A DNA stretch of 64,000 nt from Sphaerimonospora thailandensis (GCF_016863115.1 NZ_BOOG01000038.1:1-64000); one strand, 5' to 3'. Positions 9,932 to 18,547 are shown, counted from the first letter of the stretch. A program made the numbers and translations. The notes: generated by a model from the sequence alone, not told the origin.

Positions 9932-12655
9932 TCACCCGTACGGGTCGCCGAAGCAGACGAAGCCGCTGACGGTGGTCTTGGCGGCCGCGGCGGCGAGGGC
10001 CTCGGCGGGGGAGCGGCCCTCGGCCAGCACGGCGTGGAAGACCGTCATGAGCGCCAGGGCCTCGTCGTCCCGCACCGGCACCACACCGGCGATCACGCAG
10101 GCGGCCCCCCGGTCGAGGAAGGTCCCGGCCAGGCCGAGCGCGGCGCCGTCCACGGGGGCGTGGGCCATTCCGGCGTCGCACGCGGACAGCACGACGAGCC
10201 GTGGCATCCGTCCGGCTCGCAGCAGGTCGTAGGCCATGAGCGGTCCGTCTTCCAGCGTGAGGCGGGACAGCATCGGGCTACGGGGGGAGGACATCCCGTG
10301 CGCCGCGATGTGCAGCACGTCGGCGCGCTCCAGCGTGGCGAGCACCTCTCGCCGGGTCGCCTCGATCCGCTCGGCCCGGGCGTGGGTCGTGACGACCATG
10401 TCCGCCTCGGCGCGGGCGTGCCGCAGCCCCGGCCCGGCGACCGCGACGACCACCGGCCGGTCCGCCTTCCCCGGGCCTGGCGGACCTGCTGGCGGACCTG
10501 CTGGCGGACGTTCCGGCGGCCGCTTCGACGAAGCCCAGGCGGTGGCGTCGGGGGCGACGGACACCGGTCGGCCGGCCAATGCGGGCAACAGCGGCCAGGG
10601 AAGCGTGCACAGCGCGCCCGTGGGCACGATCACCACCGGGCCGTCTGCGAGGCGGCCCGAGCCGTCGGGCCGCCCCAGATCGAACGAACCGAGACCGAAC
10701 GGACCGAGCAGCTGTTCGCCGAGCGCGGCGAGCTCGGCGTCCATCATCTCCGGGGCGGCGCCCGCGCCGCGGTCGACGAGATCTCGCAGGTTCCGCCGGC
10801 GCAGGCCGTACCGTATGCGCACCGTCGCCTCGGCCGCCGCCCGGTAGGAGCCGAGCGGCCGGAGCAGGCACCGCACGCCGCCGGTCGATGCGCCGCCGGT
10901 GCTTGCCGGGGCGACGAGGACGCCCCACAGCTCGTCCCCGCTGCGCACCAGCTCGATCAGCGTGCCCGGCCCGTTTCCCGGGATGCCTCCCGCCGGGTTC
11001 CGGGAGTCGCGGGGGTCGAAGGGGTCGAAGGGGGTGGGGTCGGCGCGGACGGGGGCCGCTCTGCCTCGCGCCAGTGCCCGGTAGCGCTCGGCCCAGTCCA
11101 GGACCATCCAGCCGTCCCCGGTTTCCAGCGCGAGCTCCAGGCCGAACGCGGCGAGGTCCTCGGCCGGGCGGACGGTGTGCGCCCTGAGCTCCGCGTCGCG
11201 CTCCGCCCGCGTGGCGGCGAGCGTTTCCACACCCTCACGGGCCGATTCGAGGGCGCCGGACAGGTCCCCGTCCAGCCGCCGGATCATCGCCAGGGCGTGC
11301 TGCCTGACCAGCGGCCGGGCGAGGGGCTCGGCCAGGACTTCCAGCTGTGCCCGTGCGACGGTGCGATGCCCGGCCAGCAGGGCGGCGCGGGCGGTCGTGA
11401 GCCGCAGCTCGGCCGCGGCTCCCGGTCGGCCGTGCCCGTCCAGGTCTGCCGCACAGGACAGCAGGTGGGGCAGCAGAGCCGCCACTTCGGCGGCGGTCGG
11501 TGTCGGTGAGGTCTTGGCGAGCCGGGCACGCAGCACCACCTCGGTGGCCAGCGGAGCCGAGGCCGCCCTGCCCTGCTCCAGCAGCTCCGTCAGCGCGGTC
11601 TGCGCCGTCGCCGCGGCCTGCCCGGCGTCGCCGGCGAGCAGTTGGGCCTGGGCGAGCAGCAGCCGCGCGTCGGGGATCGCCGCGTGGGCTCCGCCGGCCG
11701 TCAGATCGGGCAGGGCCTGTTCCAGCATCGCCCGGGCCTCTCCCGGCAGGCGGGCGGCCACCAGCGCCTCGGCGAAGTCCGCCCGCATCGCGGCCAGCCG
11801 CTCCGGATAACCGGCCATGCCCGCCTCCGCCACCTCATAGCTCGCGAAGGCGGTCGCGATGTCGCCGCGCCGGGCCGCCACGAACGGCAGGTTGCCCTCC
11901 GCGAGCATGGCGACGTGATCGAGACCGGCCGCCCGGGCCAGCCTCGCGCACTCCGACAGGTCCGCCTCGGCCGCGCCGTACTCTTCCAGGTAGGTCCGGG
12001 CGACCCCGCGGTTGAGCAGGCCGCCGGCCTGGAACCAGGGGTCGTCGCCGAGGCGGTCGACGGCCCGGTCGCAGTGGCGTACCGCGTCCCGATGCCGGCC
12101 GAGCACGTTCAGCGCGACCGAGCGCTGCACGTCCAGCCGGGCCAGATCGGTGCCGGTGAGATGTCGTTCGGCCAGTTCGGCGAGGCGCAGGGCGCCTTCG
12201 GGATCGCCGAGCTGTGTCCGGACGGCGACCAGGGACATCCTCGCCTGCGCCACCCGTGGCGGAAACCGGGATCCGGCCTCGACGGCCTCACGCAGCCTTT
12301 CATCGGCCAGGTGCAGGTCGCCGAGTTCGCGTGCGGCCAGGGCGGACGCACGCAGTGCGACGGAAAGCGCCTCGCCGTACGGCTCGCCCTCCCGGCCGGC
12401 GGCTTCCATCCCGGCTCTGGCCTCGGCCAGTACAGCCCGGGCCCGGGTGAGCGCCAGGCGGGGATCGGCCCCCGACAGCCGCACGGCCGCCTCGGCCCGG
12501 GTGACGAGGACGGCGGGCGGTCGCGGGGTCGGCGTCGAAGGCGGCGTCGAAGGCGGCGTCGAAGGTGGGGTCGAGGGCGAGGTCAAGGGCGTACGTGCAG
12601 CCAGCGGGTGAACACGGGCGGGTGGCCGGGCCGATGGCAGACCACGCTGATCCAT
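9932..12655 (-). CDS. TPR repeat protein with C-terminal CHAT protease domain
   Basis: A protein of about 907 residues. The N-terminus begins with a Pro/Ser/Thr repeat (PSTP units from a 12-nt tandem repeat near 12535-12575), followed by a long alpha-helical TPR-like array (about 60-560). The C-terminal third is a CHAT (caspase HetF-associated with TPRs) peptidase: HIAAHGMSSPRSP supplies the catalytic His, VLSACDAGMAHAP the catalytic Cys, and the domain ends FVCFGDPYG as CHAT domains commonly do. There is no signal peptide or membrane segment, so it should act in the cytoplasm. It is the last gene of a subtilase, sigma factor, small protein, CHAT cassette and overlaps the preceding gene by 73 nt. 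The ATG at 12655 has no clear ribosome binding site; a TTG overlapping the upstream stop near 12584 is an alternative start. The substrate is unknown. Confidence 0.8.
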   Translation of the reverse strand: MDQRGLPSARPPARVHPLAARTPLTSPSTPPSTPPSTPPSTPTPRPPAVLVTRAEAAVRLSGADPRLALTRARAVLAEARAGMEAAGREGEPYGEALSVALRASALAARELGDLHLADERLREAVEAGSRFPPRVAQARMSLVAVRTQLGDPEGALRLAELAERHLTGTDLARLDVQRSVALNVLGRHRDAVRHCDRAVDRLGDDPWFQAGGLLNRGVARTYLEEYGAAEADLSECARLARAAGLDHVAMLAEGNLPFVAARRGDIATAFASYEVAEAGMAGYPERLAAMRADFAEALVAARLPGEARAMLEQALPDLTAGGAHAAIPDARLLLAQAQLLAGDAGQAAATAQTALTELLEQGRAASAPLATEVVLRARLAKTSPTPTAAEVAALLPHLLSCAADLDGHGRPGAAAELRLTTARAALLAGHRTVARAQLEVLAEPLARPLVRQHALAMIRRLDGDLSGALESAREGVETLAATRAERDAELRAHTVRPAEDLAAFGLELALETGDGWMVLDWAERYRALARGRAAPVRADPTPFDPFDPRDSRNPAGGIPGNGPGTLIELVRSGDELWGVLVAPASTGGASTGGVRCLLRPLGSYRAAAEATVRIRYGLRRRNLRDLVDRGAGAAPEMMDAELAALGEQLLGPFGLGSFDLGRPDGSGRLADGPVVIVPTGALCTLPWPLLPALAGRPVSVAPDATAWASSKRPPERPPAGPPAGPPGPGKADRPVVVAVAGPGLRHARAEADMVVTTHARAERIEATRREVLATLERADVLHIAAHGMSSPRSPMLSRLTLEDGPLMAYDLLRAGRMPRLVVLSACDAGMAHAPVDGAALGLAGTFLDRGAACVIAGVVPVRDDEALALMTVFHAVLAEGRSPAEALAAAAAKTTVSGFVCFGDPYG

Positions 12656-13080
12656 CCGAGGGGCAGTCCGGTGACGACGAAGCGTCCGTCCTCGGCAGGC
12701 ACGCGACCGGCGGTGATGCGCGGCGTCCGCACCTCGACCAGCGATTCGACGCCGGGGGCGGGAGAGACCTGGCCGGCCACGTCCACCCGGCCGGCCATGA
12801 CGACGGGCTCGACGTCGATCGTGAGGCCCGCGGCCGCGTAGCGGTGCGCCGCGGGCTCGCCGTGCTCCTCGTATGCCGTCGACCGGACGCCCGCTCCGGT
12901 GGCCTTCTCCATCGCGGTCGTCTCCATCGCGGTCGTCTCCATTGGGGCGGCGGCGATGCCGCCGGGCAGGCGGAGCGCGAACGCGGCCCTCGCGTCGGCG
13001 GAGACGCGCCCGGGCACGGGGTCGGCCCCGGCCGCGATCCGCAGCGCGGCCAGCAGGTATTCGTCAGCGGGGGCTGTCAT
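12583..13080 (-). CDS. unrecognised small protein of the sigma-CHAT cassette
   Basis: A 165-residue protein. The N-terminal 40 residues are helical and begin MTAPADEYLLAALRIAAGADP. A variable linker holds three near-repeats of METTA. Residues about 80-165 are strand-rich (LTIDVEPVVMAGRVDVAG...FVVTGLPLGWISVVC) and look like a small beta-sandwich of the carboxypeptidase-regulatory or Ig type. No zinc anti-sigma motif or membrane segment is seen, so a cytoplasmic anti-sigma or adaptor role is only a guess. ATG 13080 lies 17 nt inside the sigma gene, and the 3' end overlaps the CHAT gene. Translational coupling across all three is likely. Confidence 0.65.
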   Translation of the reverse strand: MTAPADEYLLAALRIAAGADPVPGRVSADARAAFALRLPGGIAAAPMETTAMETTAMEKATGAGVRSTAYEEHGEPAAHRYAAAGLTIDVEPVVMAGRVDVAGQVSPAPGVESLVEVRTPRITAGRVPAEDGRFVVTGLPLGWISVVCHRPGHPPVFTRWLHVRP

Positions 13081-13648
13081 GGACGTTTTCCTCCAGCAGG
13101 GCTCTGAGCCGGGACACGCAGCGGGCGCGGGTGGGGCCGATGCTGCCCACGGGCAGGTCCAGGCGCAGGGCGATCTGGGTATATCGGGCGTCCGGATGGA
13201 GCGCGTAGAGGCGCAGCAGCGACCGGCACGGCTCACCGAGGAGGTCGAGCCGTCCCCACACGTGTCGGCCGTAGTCGGCGTCGACCACCGCGGCGGCCGG
13301 GTCCGGCGCGCCGAGGTCCGGGATGTCGTCGGGGACGTCGGAAACCGCGGATCCCGATCCTGTCCGGGACCGGCTCAGCCGGGCCGCCTCGTTCTTCGTC
13401 GTGGTGATGAGCCAGGATCCGATCCGATCGGGGTCCCGGATGGCGTCGAGACTTTCGACCAGGCGCAGCCAGGCGCCCTGGACGGCGTCGGCCGCGTCGG
13501 CCGGGCCCAGCCCGAACGCCCGGGCGACCGCCCACATCCGGCCGTCGAACCGCGCGACGAGGTCGTCCCATGCGGCCTGGTCGAGAGGCGTCGGCCGCTC
13601 GAGACGGGTGGGGCCCAACGGCGGCCCGGGTGAGGTGTCATCCAACAT
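13064..13648 (-). CDS. ECF-like sigma-70 family RNA polymerase sigma factor
   Basis: A 194-residue sigma factor with two domains. Region 2 is about residues 25-95 (LVARFDGRMWAVARAFGLGPADAADAVQGAWLRLVESL) and region 4 about 125-185 (ARYTQIALRLDLPVGSIGPTRARCVSRLRALL). Region 1.1 and most of region 3 are absent, as in ECF factors. It sits between a subtilase gene (upstream, 56 nt gap) and the small protein/CHAT pair, all minus strand, and probably directs transcription of the cassette. No classical membrane anti-sigma factor is encoded nearby. The start ATG 13648 has a weak ribosome site, AGGAAC about 14 nt upstream. Confidence 0.85.
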   Translation of the reverse strand: MLDDTSPGPPLGPTRLERPTPLDQAAWDDLVARFDGRMWAVARAFGLGPADAADAVQGAWLRLVESLDAIRDPDRIGSWLITTTKNEAARLSRSRTGSGSAVSDVPDDIPDLGAPDPAAAVVDADYGRHVWGRLDLLGEPCRSLLRLYALHPDARYTQIALRLDLPVGSIGPTRARCVSRLRALLEENVHDSPR

Positions 13649-13684
13649 GTCGATTACCGAGAGTTCCTATGCAATCACTTTACG

Positions 13685-13703
13685 TGATCGACACTCTATC
13701 GAT
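13685..13703. repeat. inverted repeat between subtilase and sigma genes
   Basis: GATCGA-CACTCTA-TCGATC: perfect 6-bp arms around a 7-nt spacer, with near-matching flanks (GTG/CAC). It lies just upstream of the sigma factor gene and overlaps the subtilase stop codon region by a few bases beyond. It could be an operator or a weak terminator. Confidence 0.4.
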
Positions 13704-13704
13704 C

Positions 13705-14742
13705 TCACGCGATGGACACCCCGAGATCGGGGATTCGCCGGCCGTCGGAGAGCAGGTGCCGTACGGCCTGCGTGGGCGGCAGTTCGCGGCACAGCCGGGC
13801 GAGGGCTCCCACCACCGTGGCGCAGGCGAAAGAGCTGCCGCTCCACGTGGCGTAACCGTGGAACTCCCCGAACTCGACGAAGCTGCTCGCCAGGCCGACC
13901 CCCTGGGCGCAGGCGTCGACCCATGGGCCGTATGCCGAAAAGGACGCCCTGACGTTCCCGTCCAGCGCGCCCACGGCGACGATGCCGGGAAGGGCCGCCG
14001 GCCAGAACGGGCGGGAGCGCCCGGTGTTGCCGGCGCAGGCCACCACGGCGGGAAAGCCGGCCAGCGCCTCGGCCAGCCCCAGCGGCGGCCGGTCGTCGAA
14101 GGTGTAACCCCCGAAGGACAGGTTGAGGATGTCGACGCGTTCGGCGCAGAGCCGGGTGAGCGCGCGCAGCAGCGCCGCCTCGTCGGCGACGCCGTCGCTG
14201 TCCAGGAGTCGCACGGCACGCAGCCGCACCCCGGGGTCGCGCCGCAGGATCAGCCCGCAGACGAACGTGCCGTGCCCCGCCTGGGTGTCGAGGCCGCCGT
14301 CGCCGTCCGCGTCGGGGGTGTCGGCAGCGTCGTCCCGATACCAGGGCATCAGCCACGGATGGGGGACGACCCCGGTGTCCAGCACTGCGATCGTCACCCC
14401 GGAGGGCGGGCCCGGCTCGTACGGCACTGCCGGAGCGGGTGACGGCGCGCCCTGCGGGCCGCCGAAGTACAGCGGCTGCCCGGCGAGCACATGGTTGGGC
14501 GAGGCCGGGTGGCCGCGGTCGCGCAGCGTGGTGACCAGGTCGAGCACGTCCACGCCGGGCGAGAGCCGGACGTGATGGACCGCGCGTGCGTGCCGGGTGG
14601 GGCGGGTGTGCTGGGTCGGAGGGTGCACGGGGGAGGCGGAGAGTGTCCATCGGGCGACCGCGGCCGGGGCGGTGGTGAGCAACTCGGCGGGCCGGATGAG
14701 GGCGGGCCTGTCCGGGAGAGGCTCCACCAAGCGTGCGCGCAT
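13705..14742 (-). CDS. S8 family serine peptidase without signal peptide
   Basis: A 345-residue subtilase with a complete catalytic set: Asp122 (AVLDTGV), His157 (QAGHGTFVCGL), oxyanion Asn239 (ACAGNTG) and Ser304 (WSGSSFACATV). Residues about 1-95 precede the catalytic domain and end in an I9-like segment (VLDLVTTLRDRGHPASPNHVLAGQPLYF). There is no signal peptide or transmembrane helix, so the enzyme is predicted to be intracellular, unusual for this family. ATG 14742 is chosen because GGAAAGG lies 7 nt before it; GTG 14745 is in frame directly upstream. It is the first gene of the sigma/CHAT cassette and divergent from DUF3145. The intervening 195 nt, less GC-rich than the flanks, must hold both promoters. 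Confidence 0.85.
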   Translation of the reverse strand: MRARLVEPLPDRPALIRPAELLTTAPAAVARWTLSASPVHPPTQHTRPTRHARAVHHVRLSPGVDVLDLVTTLRDRGHPASPNHVLAGQPLYFGGPQGAPSPAPAVPYEPGPPSGVTIAVLDTGVVPHPWLMPWYRDDAADTPDADGDGGLDTQAGHGTFVCGLILRRDPGVRLRAVRLLDSDGVADEAALLRALTRLCAERVDILNLSFGGYTFDDRPPLGLAEALAGFPAVVACAGNTGRSRPFWPAALPGIVAVGALDGNVRASFSAYGPWVDACAQGVGLASSFVEFGEFHGYATWSGSSFACATVVGALARLCRELPPTQAVRHLLSDGRRIPDLGVSIA

Positions 14743-14937
14743 CACGACACCTTTCCGATCTCCCGTTTACGGACCGTATCTTTCCCGATGCATTACGTTG
14801 CCATGCGTCAATCGGTATGACCCTGCTCTGGTGTCGCGTTACGACGGACGGTAGTCTCTCCTACTAGTCACGCAATCGTGATCATCCCTACATGAGGCCG
14901 TTGGGGAAGGCGCACCTCATGCGAATTGGGAGGTCCG

Positions 14938-15435
14938 GTGGCTGCTGCTCGTGGCGTCCTGTACGTCCACTCGGCTCAGCCTGCGCTGTGCCCGCACATC
15001 GAGTGGGCCGTCGCAGGCGTTCTTGGCGTGCCCGTCGACCTGACGTGGACCCCTCAGCCCGCCGCGCCCGGGACCCTGCGGGCCCAGGCCGAGTGGGAGG
15101 GCCGTCCCGGTACGGCGGCGGCGGTCACGTCTTCTCTCATGGGCTGGCAGCGCATCCGCTTCGAGATCACTGAAGACGCCTCGCCCGGCGTCGACGGGTC
15201 CCGACATGCCTACACGCCCACGCTGGGCGCGTTCACCGCCGTCGTGGGCGCGAACGGGGACATCCAAGTCCCCGAGGATCGGCTGCGCAATGTGATGCTG
15301 ATGGCCGCGCAGGGCCGGGTCGTCCTGGAGGAGGAGCTCGACCGCCTCCTCGGCAAGCAGTGGGACGAGGAACTGGAGTCGTTCCGGTATGCGGGGGAGG
15401 GCGCGCCGGTCCGCTGGCTGCACGCCGCCGTCTGA
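14938..15435 (+). CDS. DUF3145 family protein
   Basis: A 165-residue protein of a conserved actinobacterial family of unknown function. The hallmark N-terminus ARGVLYVHSAQPALCPHIEW is present, followed by an alpha/beta body and a C-terminal helix (EEELDRLLGKQWDEELESFRY). No signal or membrane segment is seen. GTG 14938 is chosen because GGGAGG ends 4 nt before it; a TTG at 14926 is in frame but overlaps the ribosome site. It is probably monocistronic, facing the accD gene across a terminator. Confidence 0.85.
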   Translation: MAAARGVLYVHSAQPALCPHIEWAVAGVLGVPVDLTWTPQPAAPGTLRAQAEWEGRPGTAAAVTSSLMGWQRIRFEITEDASPGVDGSRHAYTPTLGAFTAVVGANGDIQVPEDRLRNVMLMAAQGRVVLEEELDRLLGKQWDEELESFRYAGEGAPVRWLHAAV

Positions 15436-15487
15436 GCTGCCGCCATCTGAGCCGCCGCCATCTGAGCCGCCGCCATCTGAGCCGTGG
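15431..15487. repeat. 15-nt tandem repeat at the DUF3145 stop codon
   Basis: The unit TCTGAGCCGCCGCCA occurs 3.8 times (15431, 15446, 15461, 15476). The first copy contains the TGA stop of DUF3145, so the gene's stop is reiterated in every unit in the same frame. The array looks like recent slippage downstream of the coding region. Confidence 0.8.
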
Positions 15488-15525
15488 CCTCCGGGTGCCG
15501 GCCCGTCTGTCACCGTGAACGCGAA

Positions 15526-15553
15526 AAGCGCCGGTCCCGGGGGGCCGGCGCTT
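15526..15553. terminator. bidirectional hairpin terminator between DUF3145 and accD
   Basis: Nine-bp perfect stem AAGCGCCGG / CCGGCGCTT around a 10-nt C/G loop. On the minus strand the 3' arm is followed by TTTT, giving an intrinsic terminator for the fatty acid synthesis operon. On the plus strand the run is CTTCTTC, weaker but plausible for DUF3145. Confidence 0.7.
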
Positions 15554-15578
15554 CTTCAGCGACTCTTCAGGCGACTCG

Positions 15579-17000
15579 TCAGAGTGGGATGTTGCCGTGG
15601 GCGCCGCGGGCCGGCGTCGCCTGGGCGATGACCCTGGCGATGGCGCCGCGGGTCTTCGCCGGTTCGATCACCTCGTCGACGACCCCGAGGTCGACGGCTC
15701 TGTCGAGCCCGCCGGCGACCTTCTCGTGCTCCTCGGCCAGCCGGGCCTCGATCGCGGAGCGTTCCTCCTCGGGGGCGGCCGCCAACTCGCGCCGCTTGAG
15801 GATGCGGACGGCCGCGACCGCGCCCATCACGGCCACCACCGTGGTCGGCCAGGCGAACACCCGGGTGGCGCCCAGCGACCGGGAGTTCATCGCGATGTAG
15901 GCGCCGCCGTACGCCTTGCGGGTCATCAGCGTCACCCTCGGCACCGAGGCCTCGGCGAACGCGTGCAGCAGCTTCGCGCCGCGCCGTACGATGCCGTCGT
16001 GTTCCTGGCCGACCCCGGGAAGGTAGCCGGGGACGTCGACCAGGACCACCAGCGGCACCCCGAAGGCGTCACACATCCGGACGAACCGGGCGGCCTTCTC
16101 CGCCGAGGTGGAGTCGAGGCAGCCGCCGAGGCGTAGCGGATTGTTGGCGATGACCCCGACCGTGCGGCCGCCGAGCCGGCCCAGCGTGGTGACGATGTTC
16201 GGCGCCCACTTGGCATGGAGCTCCACACCGGGCTCGTCCAGCAGGCCGTTCACCAGTGGGTGCACGTCGTAGGCGCGGCGCGGGTTGTCGGGGAGCAGGC
16301 TGCCGAAGTCGACCTCGTCGATGTCGCCGCGCATCCGGCCCTGGTGGCCGAGCAGGACGGCGAGCTGACGGGCCCTGAGCAGGGCCTCGCCCTCGTTCTT
16401 GGTGGCGATGTGGACGACGCCACTGCGCTTGCTGTGCGGCTCGGGCCCGCCGAGCGAGGCCATGTCGGTCTCCTCGCCGGTCACGCTGCGCACGACGTCG
16501 GGCCCGGTGACGAAGATGCGGCCGTTGTCGGCGAGGATCACGATGTCGGTCAGGGCCGGGCCGTACGCGCCGCCGCCGGCCACCGGGCCGACCACGACGG
16601 AGATCTGCGGCACCACGCCGGAGGCCTTGGTCATGGCGGCGAACACCCGGCCCACCGCGTGCAGGGACTCCACGCCCTCGGCCAGGCGGGCGCCGCCCGA
16701 GTGCCAGACGCCGATGACGGGGACCCGCTCGCGGACGGCGACGTCGTAGGCGTGCACGATGTGCTCGCAGCCCTCGCCGCCCATCGCGCCGCCCTGGACG
16801 CGGGCGTCGCTGCAGAACGCCACGACCGGCACGCCCTCGACGCGGCCGGTCACGGCCAGCACGCCGCTCTTGTCCTCAGGGGTGATCAGTCGGATCGAGC
16901 CCTCGTCGAGGAGATGCCCCAGGCGTACCCGGGGGTCCCTGGGATCGACGGCCTCCGCATCGGAGGCGTCGTTCACCACCCGGTTGTCAAGCACGGTCAT
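15579..17000 (-). CDS. accD: acyl-CoA carboxylase carboxyltransferase beta subunit
   Basis: A 473-residue carboxyltransferase that moves the carboxyl group from biotin to acetyl- or propionyl-CoA to give malonyl- or methylmalonyl-CoA. Crotonase-fold oxyanion motifs are visible in both halves: GGARLAEGVESL with GPVAGGGAYGPAL in the N-terminal half, and VPGYLPGVGQEHDGIVRRGAKLL with RKAYGGAYIAMNS in the C-terminal half. It is somewhat shorter than the 520-530 residues of PccB. It is the last gene of the fabD-fabH-acpP-fabF operon, the same position as mycobacterial accD6 after the kas genes. That implies a role in malonyl-CoA supply for fatty acid synthesis. It starts 12 nt after the fabF stop and ends before a strong hairpin. 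Alpha and epsilon subunits are not in the window. Confidence 0.9.
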   Translation of the reverse strand: MTVLDNRVVNDASDAEAVDPRDPRVRLGHLLDEGSIRLITPEDKSGVLAVTGRVEGVPVVAFCSDARVQGGAMGGEGCEHIVHAYDVAVRERVPVIGVWHSGGARLAEGVESLHAVGRVFAAMTKASGVVPQISVVVGPVAGGGAYGPALTDIVILADNGRIFVTGPDVVRSVTGEETDMASLGGPEPHSKRSGVVHIATKNEGEALLRARQLAVLLGHQGRMRGDIDEVDFGSLLPDNPRRAYDVHPLVNGLLDEPGVELHAKWAPNIVTTLGRLGGRTVGVIANNPLRLGGCLDSTSAEKAARFVRMCDAFGVPLVVLVDVPGYLPGVGQEHDGIVRRGAKLLHAFAEASVPRVTLMTRKAYGGAYIAMNSRSLGATRVFAWPTTVVAVMGAVAAVRILKRRELAAAPEEERSAIEARLAEEHEKVAGGLDRAVDLGVVDEVIEPAKTRGAIARVIAQATPARGAHGNIPL

Positions 17001-17012
17001 GTGAGACTCCTG

Positions 17013-18245
17013 TCACACAGTGGTGAAGGCCACGGCGACGTTGTGTCCGCCGAACCCGAACGAATTGTTGATCGCGGCGAGCTGGTCGCCGTCGAGCTTC
17101 CGGGGTTCGCCGCGCACGAGGTCGACCTCGATGCCGTCAGCGGGATCGTCGAGGTTGGCGATGGCGGGCACGATCCGTTCGTGCAGCGCGAGAATGGTGA
17201 AGATCGACTCGATGCCGCCCGCGCCGCCGAGGAGGTGACCGGTCATCGACTTGGTCGCGGTGACGGTCGCGTGACCGCCGATGGCCTCCTTGATCGCGTG
17301 CGCCTCGATCTCGTCGCCCACCGGGGTCGAGGTGGCGTGGGCGTTGACGTGCACGACGTCCGCCGGAGCGATCCCGGCGTCCCTGATCGCGCGCGACATG
17401 GCCGCCTGGCCGCCCACACCCGTCGGCTCCGGGGCGGAGATGTGGAAGGCGTCACTGGAGTAGCCCACACCCGCCGCCACGGCGTAGATGCGGGCGCCAC
17501 GCGCCCGGGCGTGCTCCTCCGACTCCAGCACCACGATGCCCGCGCCCTCGCCGAGCACGAAGCCGTCGCGGCCCTTGTCGAACGGGCGGGAGGCACGCTC
17601 CGGTTCATCGTTGCGGGTGGACATGGCGCGCATCGAGGCGAACGACGCAAGGTTGAGGCCATGGATCGCCGCCTCGGTGCCGCCCGCGACCACCATGTCG
17701 GCCCGGCCGGAGCGGATCATGTCGATGCCGTAGCCGATGGACTCCGCCCCGGTCGCGCAGGCGCTGACCGTGGCGTGCGCCCCGGCCTTGGCGCCAAGAT
17801 CGATGCTGATCCAGCCGGCGGAGCCGTTCGGCATGAGCATGGGCACGGTGAAGGGTGAGACCCGGTTCCAGCCCCTCGACCGGTAGAGGTCGTAGGCGGA
17901 CAGGATCGTCCCGATGCCGCCGATGCCGCTCCCGACCACGACGCCGAGACGCTCGCCGTCGATCTCGGGGGCGCCCGCGTCCTGCCAGGCCTGCCTGGCG
18001 GCGATCAGGGCGAACTGCTCGGCGCGGTCGAGCCTCCTGGCCTCGGGCCGGGGGAGCACCTCACCGGGGTCGACGGCCGCCACGCCGGCGAACTTCACCG
18101 GTACGGTGTCGACCCAGTCCTCGGTGAGCGTCCGGATGCCCGACCGCCCGTCGAGGAGCGCCGACCAGGTGGATGCGACATCTCCACCGAGGGGCGTCGT
18201 CGCGCCGAGCCCGGTGACGACGACACGTACCCGGTCCTTACTCAC
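17013..18245 (-). CDS. fabF: beta-ketoacyl-ACP synthase II
   Basis: A 410-residue elongating condensing enzyme that joins malonyl-ACP to acyl-ACP. The Cys-His-His triad is intact: Cys163 (VSACATGAE), His303 (NAHATSTPVGD) and His337 (MTGHLLGGAGG). The C-terminus carries the usual NNSFGFGGHN glycine-rich loop. It follows acpP by 62 nt and precedes accD by 12 nt in the minus-strand fatty acid synthesis operon. Length and motifs are those of a primary-metabolism FabF/KasA rather than a polyketide ketosynthase. Confidence 0.93.
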   Translation of the reverse strand: MSKDRVRVVVTGLGATTPLGGDVASTWSALLDGRSGIRTLTEDWVDTVPVKFAGVAAVDPGEVLPRPEARRLDRAEQFALIAARQAWQDAGAPEIDGERLGVVVGSGIGGIGTILSAYDLYRSRGWNRVSPFTVPMLMPNGSAGWISIDLGAKAGAHATVSACATGAESIGYGIDMIRSGRADMVVAGGTEAAIHGLNLASFASMRAMSTRNDEPERASRPFDKGRDGFVLGEGAGIVVLESEEHARARGARIYAVAAGVGYSSDAFHISAPEPTGVGGQAAMSRAIRDAGIAPADVVHVNAHATSTPVGDEIEAHAIKEAIGGHATVTATKSMTGHLLGGAGGIESIFTILALHERIVPAIANLDDPADGIEVDLVRGEPRKLDGDQLAAINNSFGFGGHNVAVAFTTV

Positions 18246-18307
18246 TTGTCCGCACTCCTCTTGGTTGTTCTCAGTGACCCGCAGTGGTCCGGGGAACCCA
18301 GGGCCGC

Positions 18308-18547
18308 TCAGGCCTGGATGAAGTTGATGACGTCCTTCACGGTCTTGAGGTGCTTGAGCTGGTCGTCGGGAATCTCGACGCCGAACTCGTCCTGCGCGGC
18401 GACGGCGATCTCGACCATGGAAAGCGAGTCGATGTCAAGGTCGTCCACGAAGCTCTTCTCCGGGGTGACCTCCGCGGCAGGGACGCCGGTGATCTCGTTG
18501 ACGATCTTGCCGAGGCCGGCGAGGATCTCCTGCTCGGTCATAGCCAT
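18308..18547 (-). CDS. acpP: acyl carrier protein
   Basis: A 79-residue acidic four-helix carrier. Ser41 in DIDSLSMVEIAV is the 4'-phosphopantetheine attachment site; the usual DSL signature is intact. It carries growing acyl chains between FabD, FabH and FabF, whose genes flank it. The ATG at 18547 is chosen behind AAGGAG; a second ATG two codons on (18541) is also possible. A gap of 132 nt separates it from fabH upstream, the largest in the operon, so an internal promoter or processing site there is possible. Confidence 0.93.
   Translation of the reverse strand: MAMTEQEILAGLGKIVNEITGVPAAEVTPEKSFVDDLDIDSLSMVEIAVAAQDEFGVEIPDDQLKHLKTVKDVINFIQA

Noticed and set aside
12530-12580. Small satellite repeat as a regulatory element
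   Set aside because: The 12-nt units are in frame and encode the PSTP linker of the CHAT protein, so a coding explanation suffices.
9932-14742. Type III CRISPR-linked Craspase (TPR-CHAT)
   Set aside because: No gRAMP/cas7-11 or other cas gene and no CRISPR array lie nearby; the CHAT gene is linked to a sigma factor and subtilase instead.
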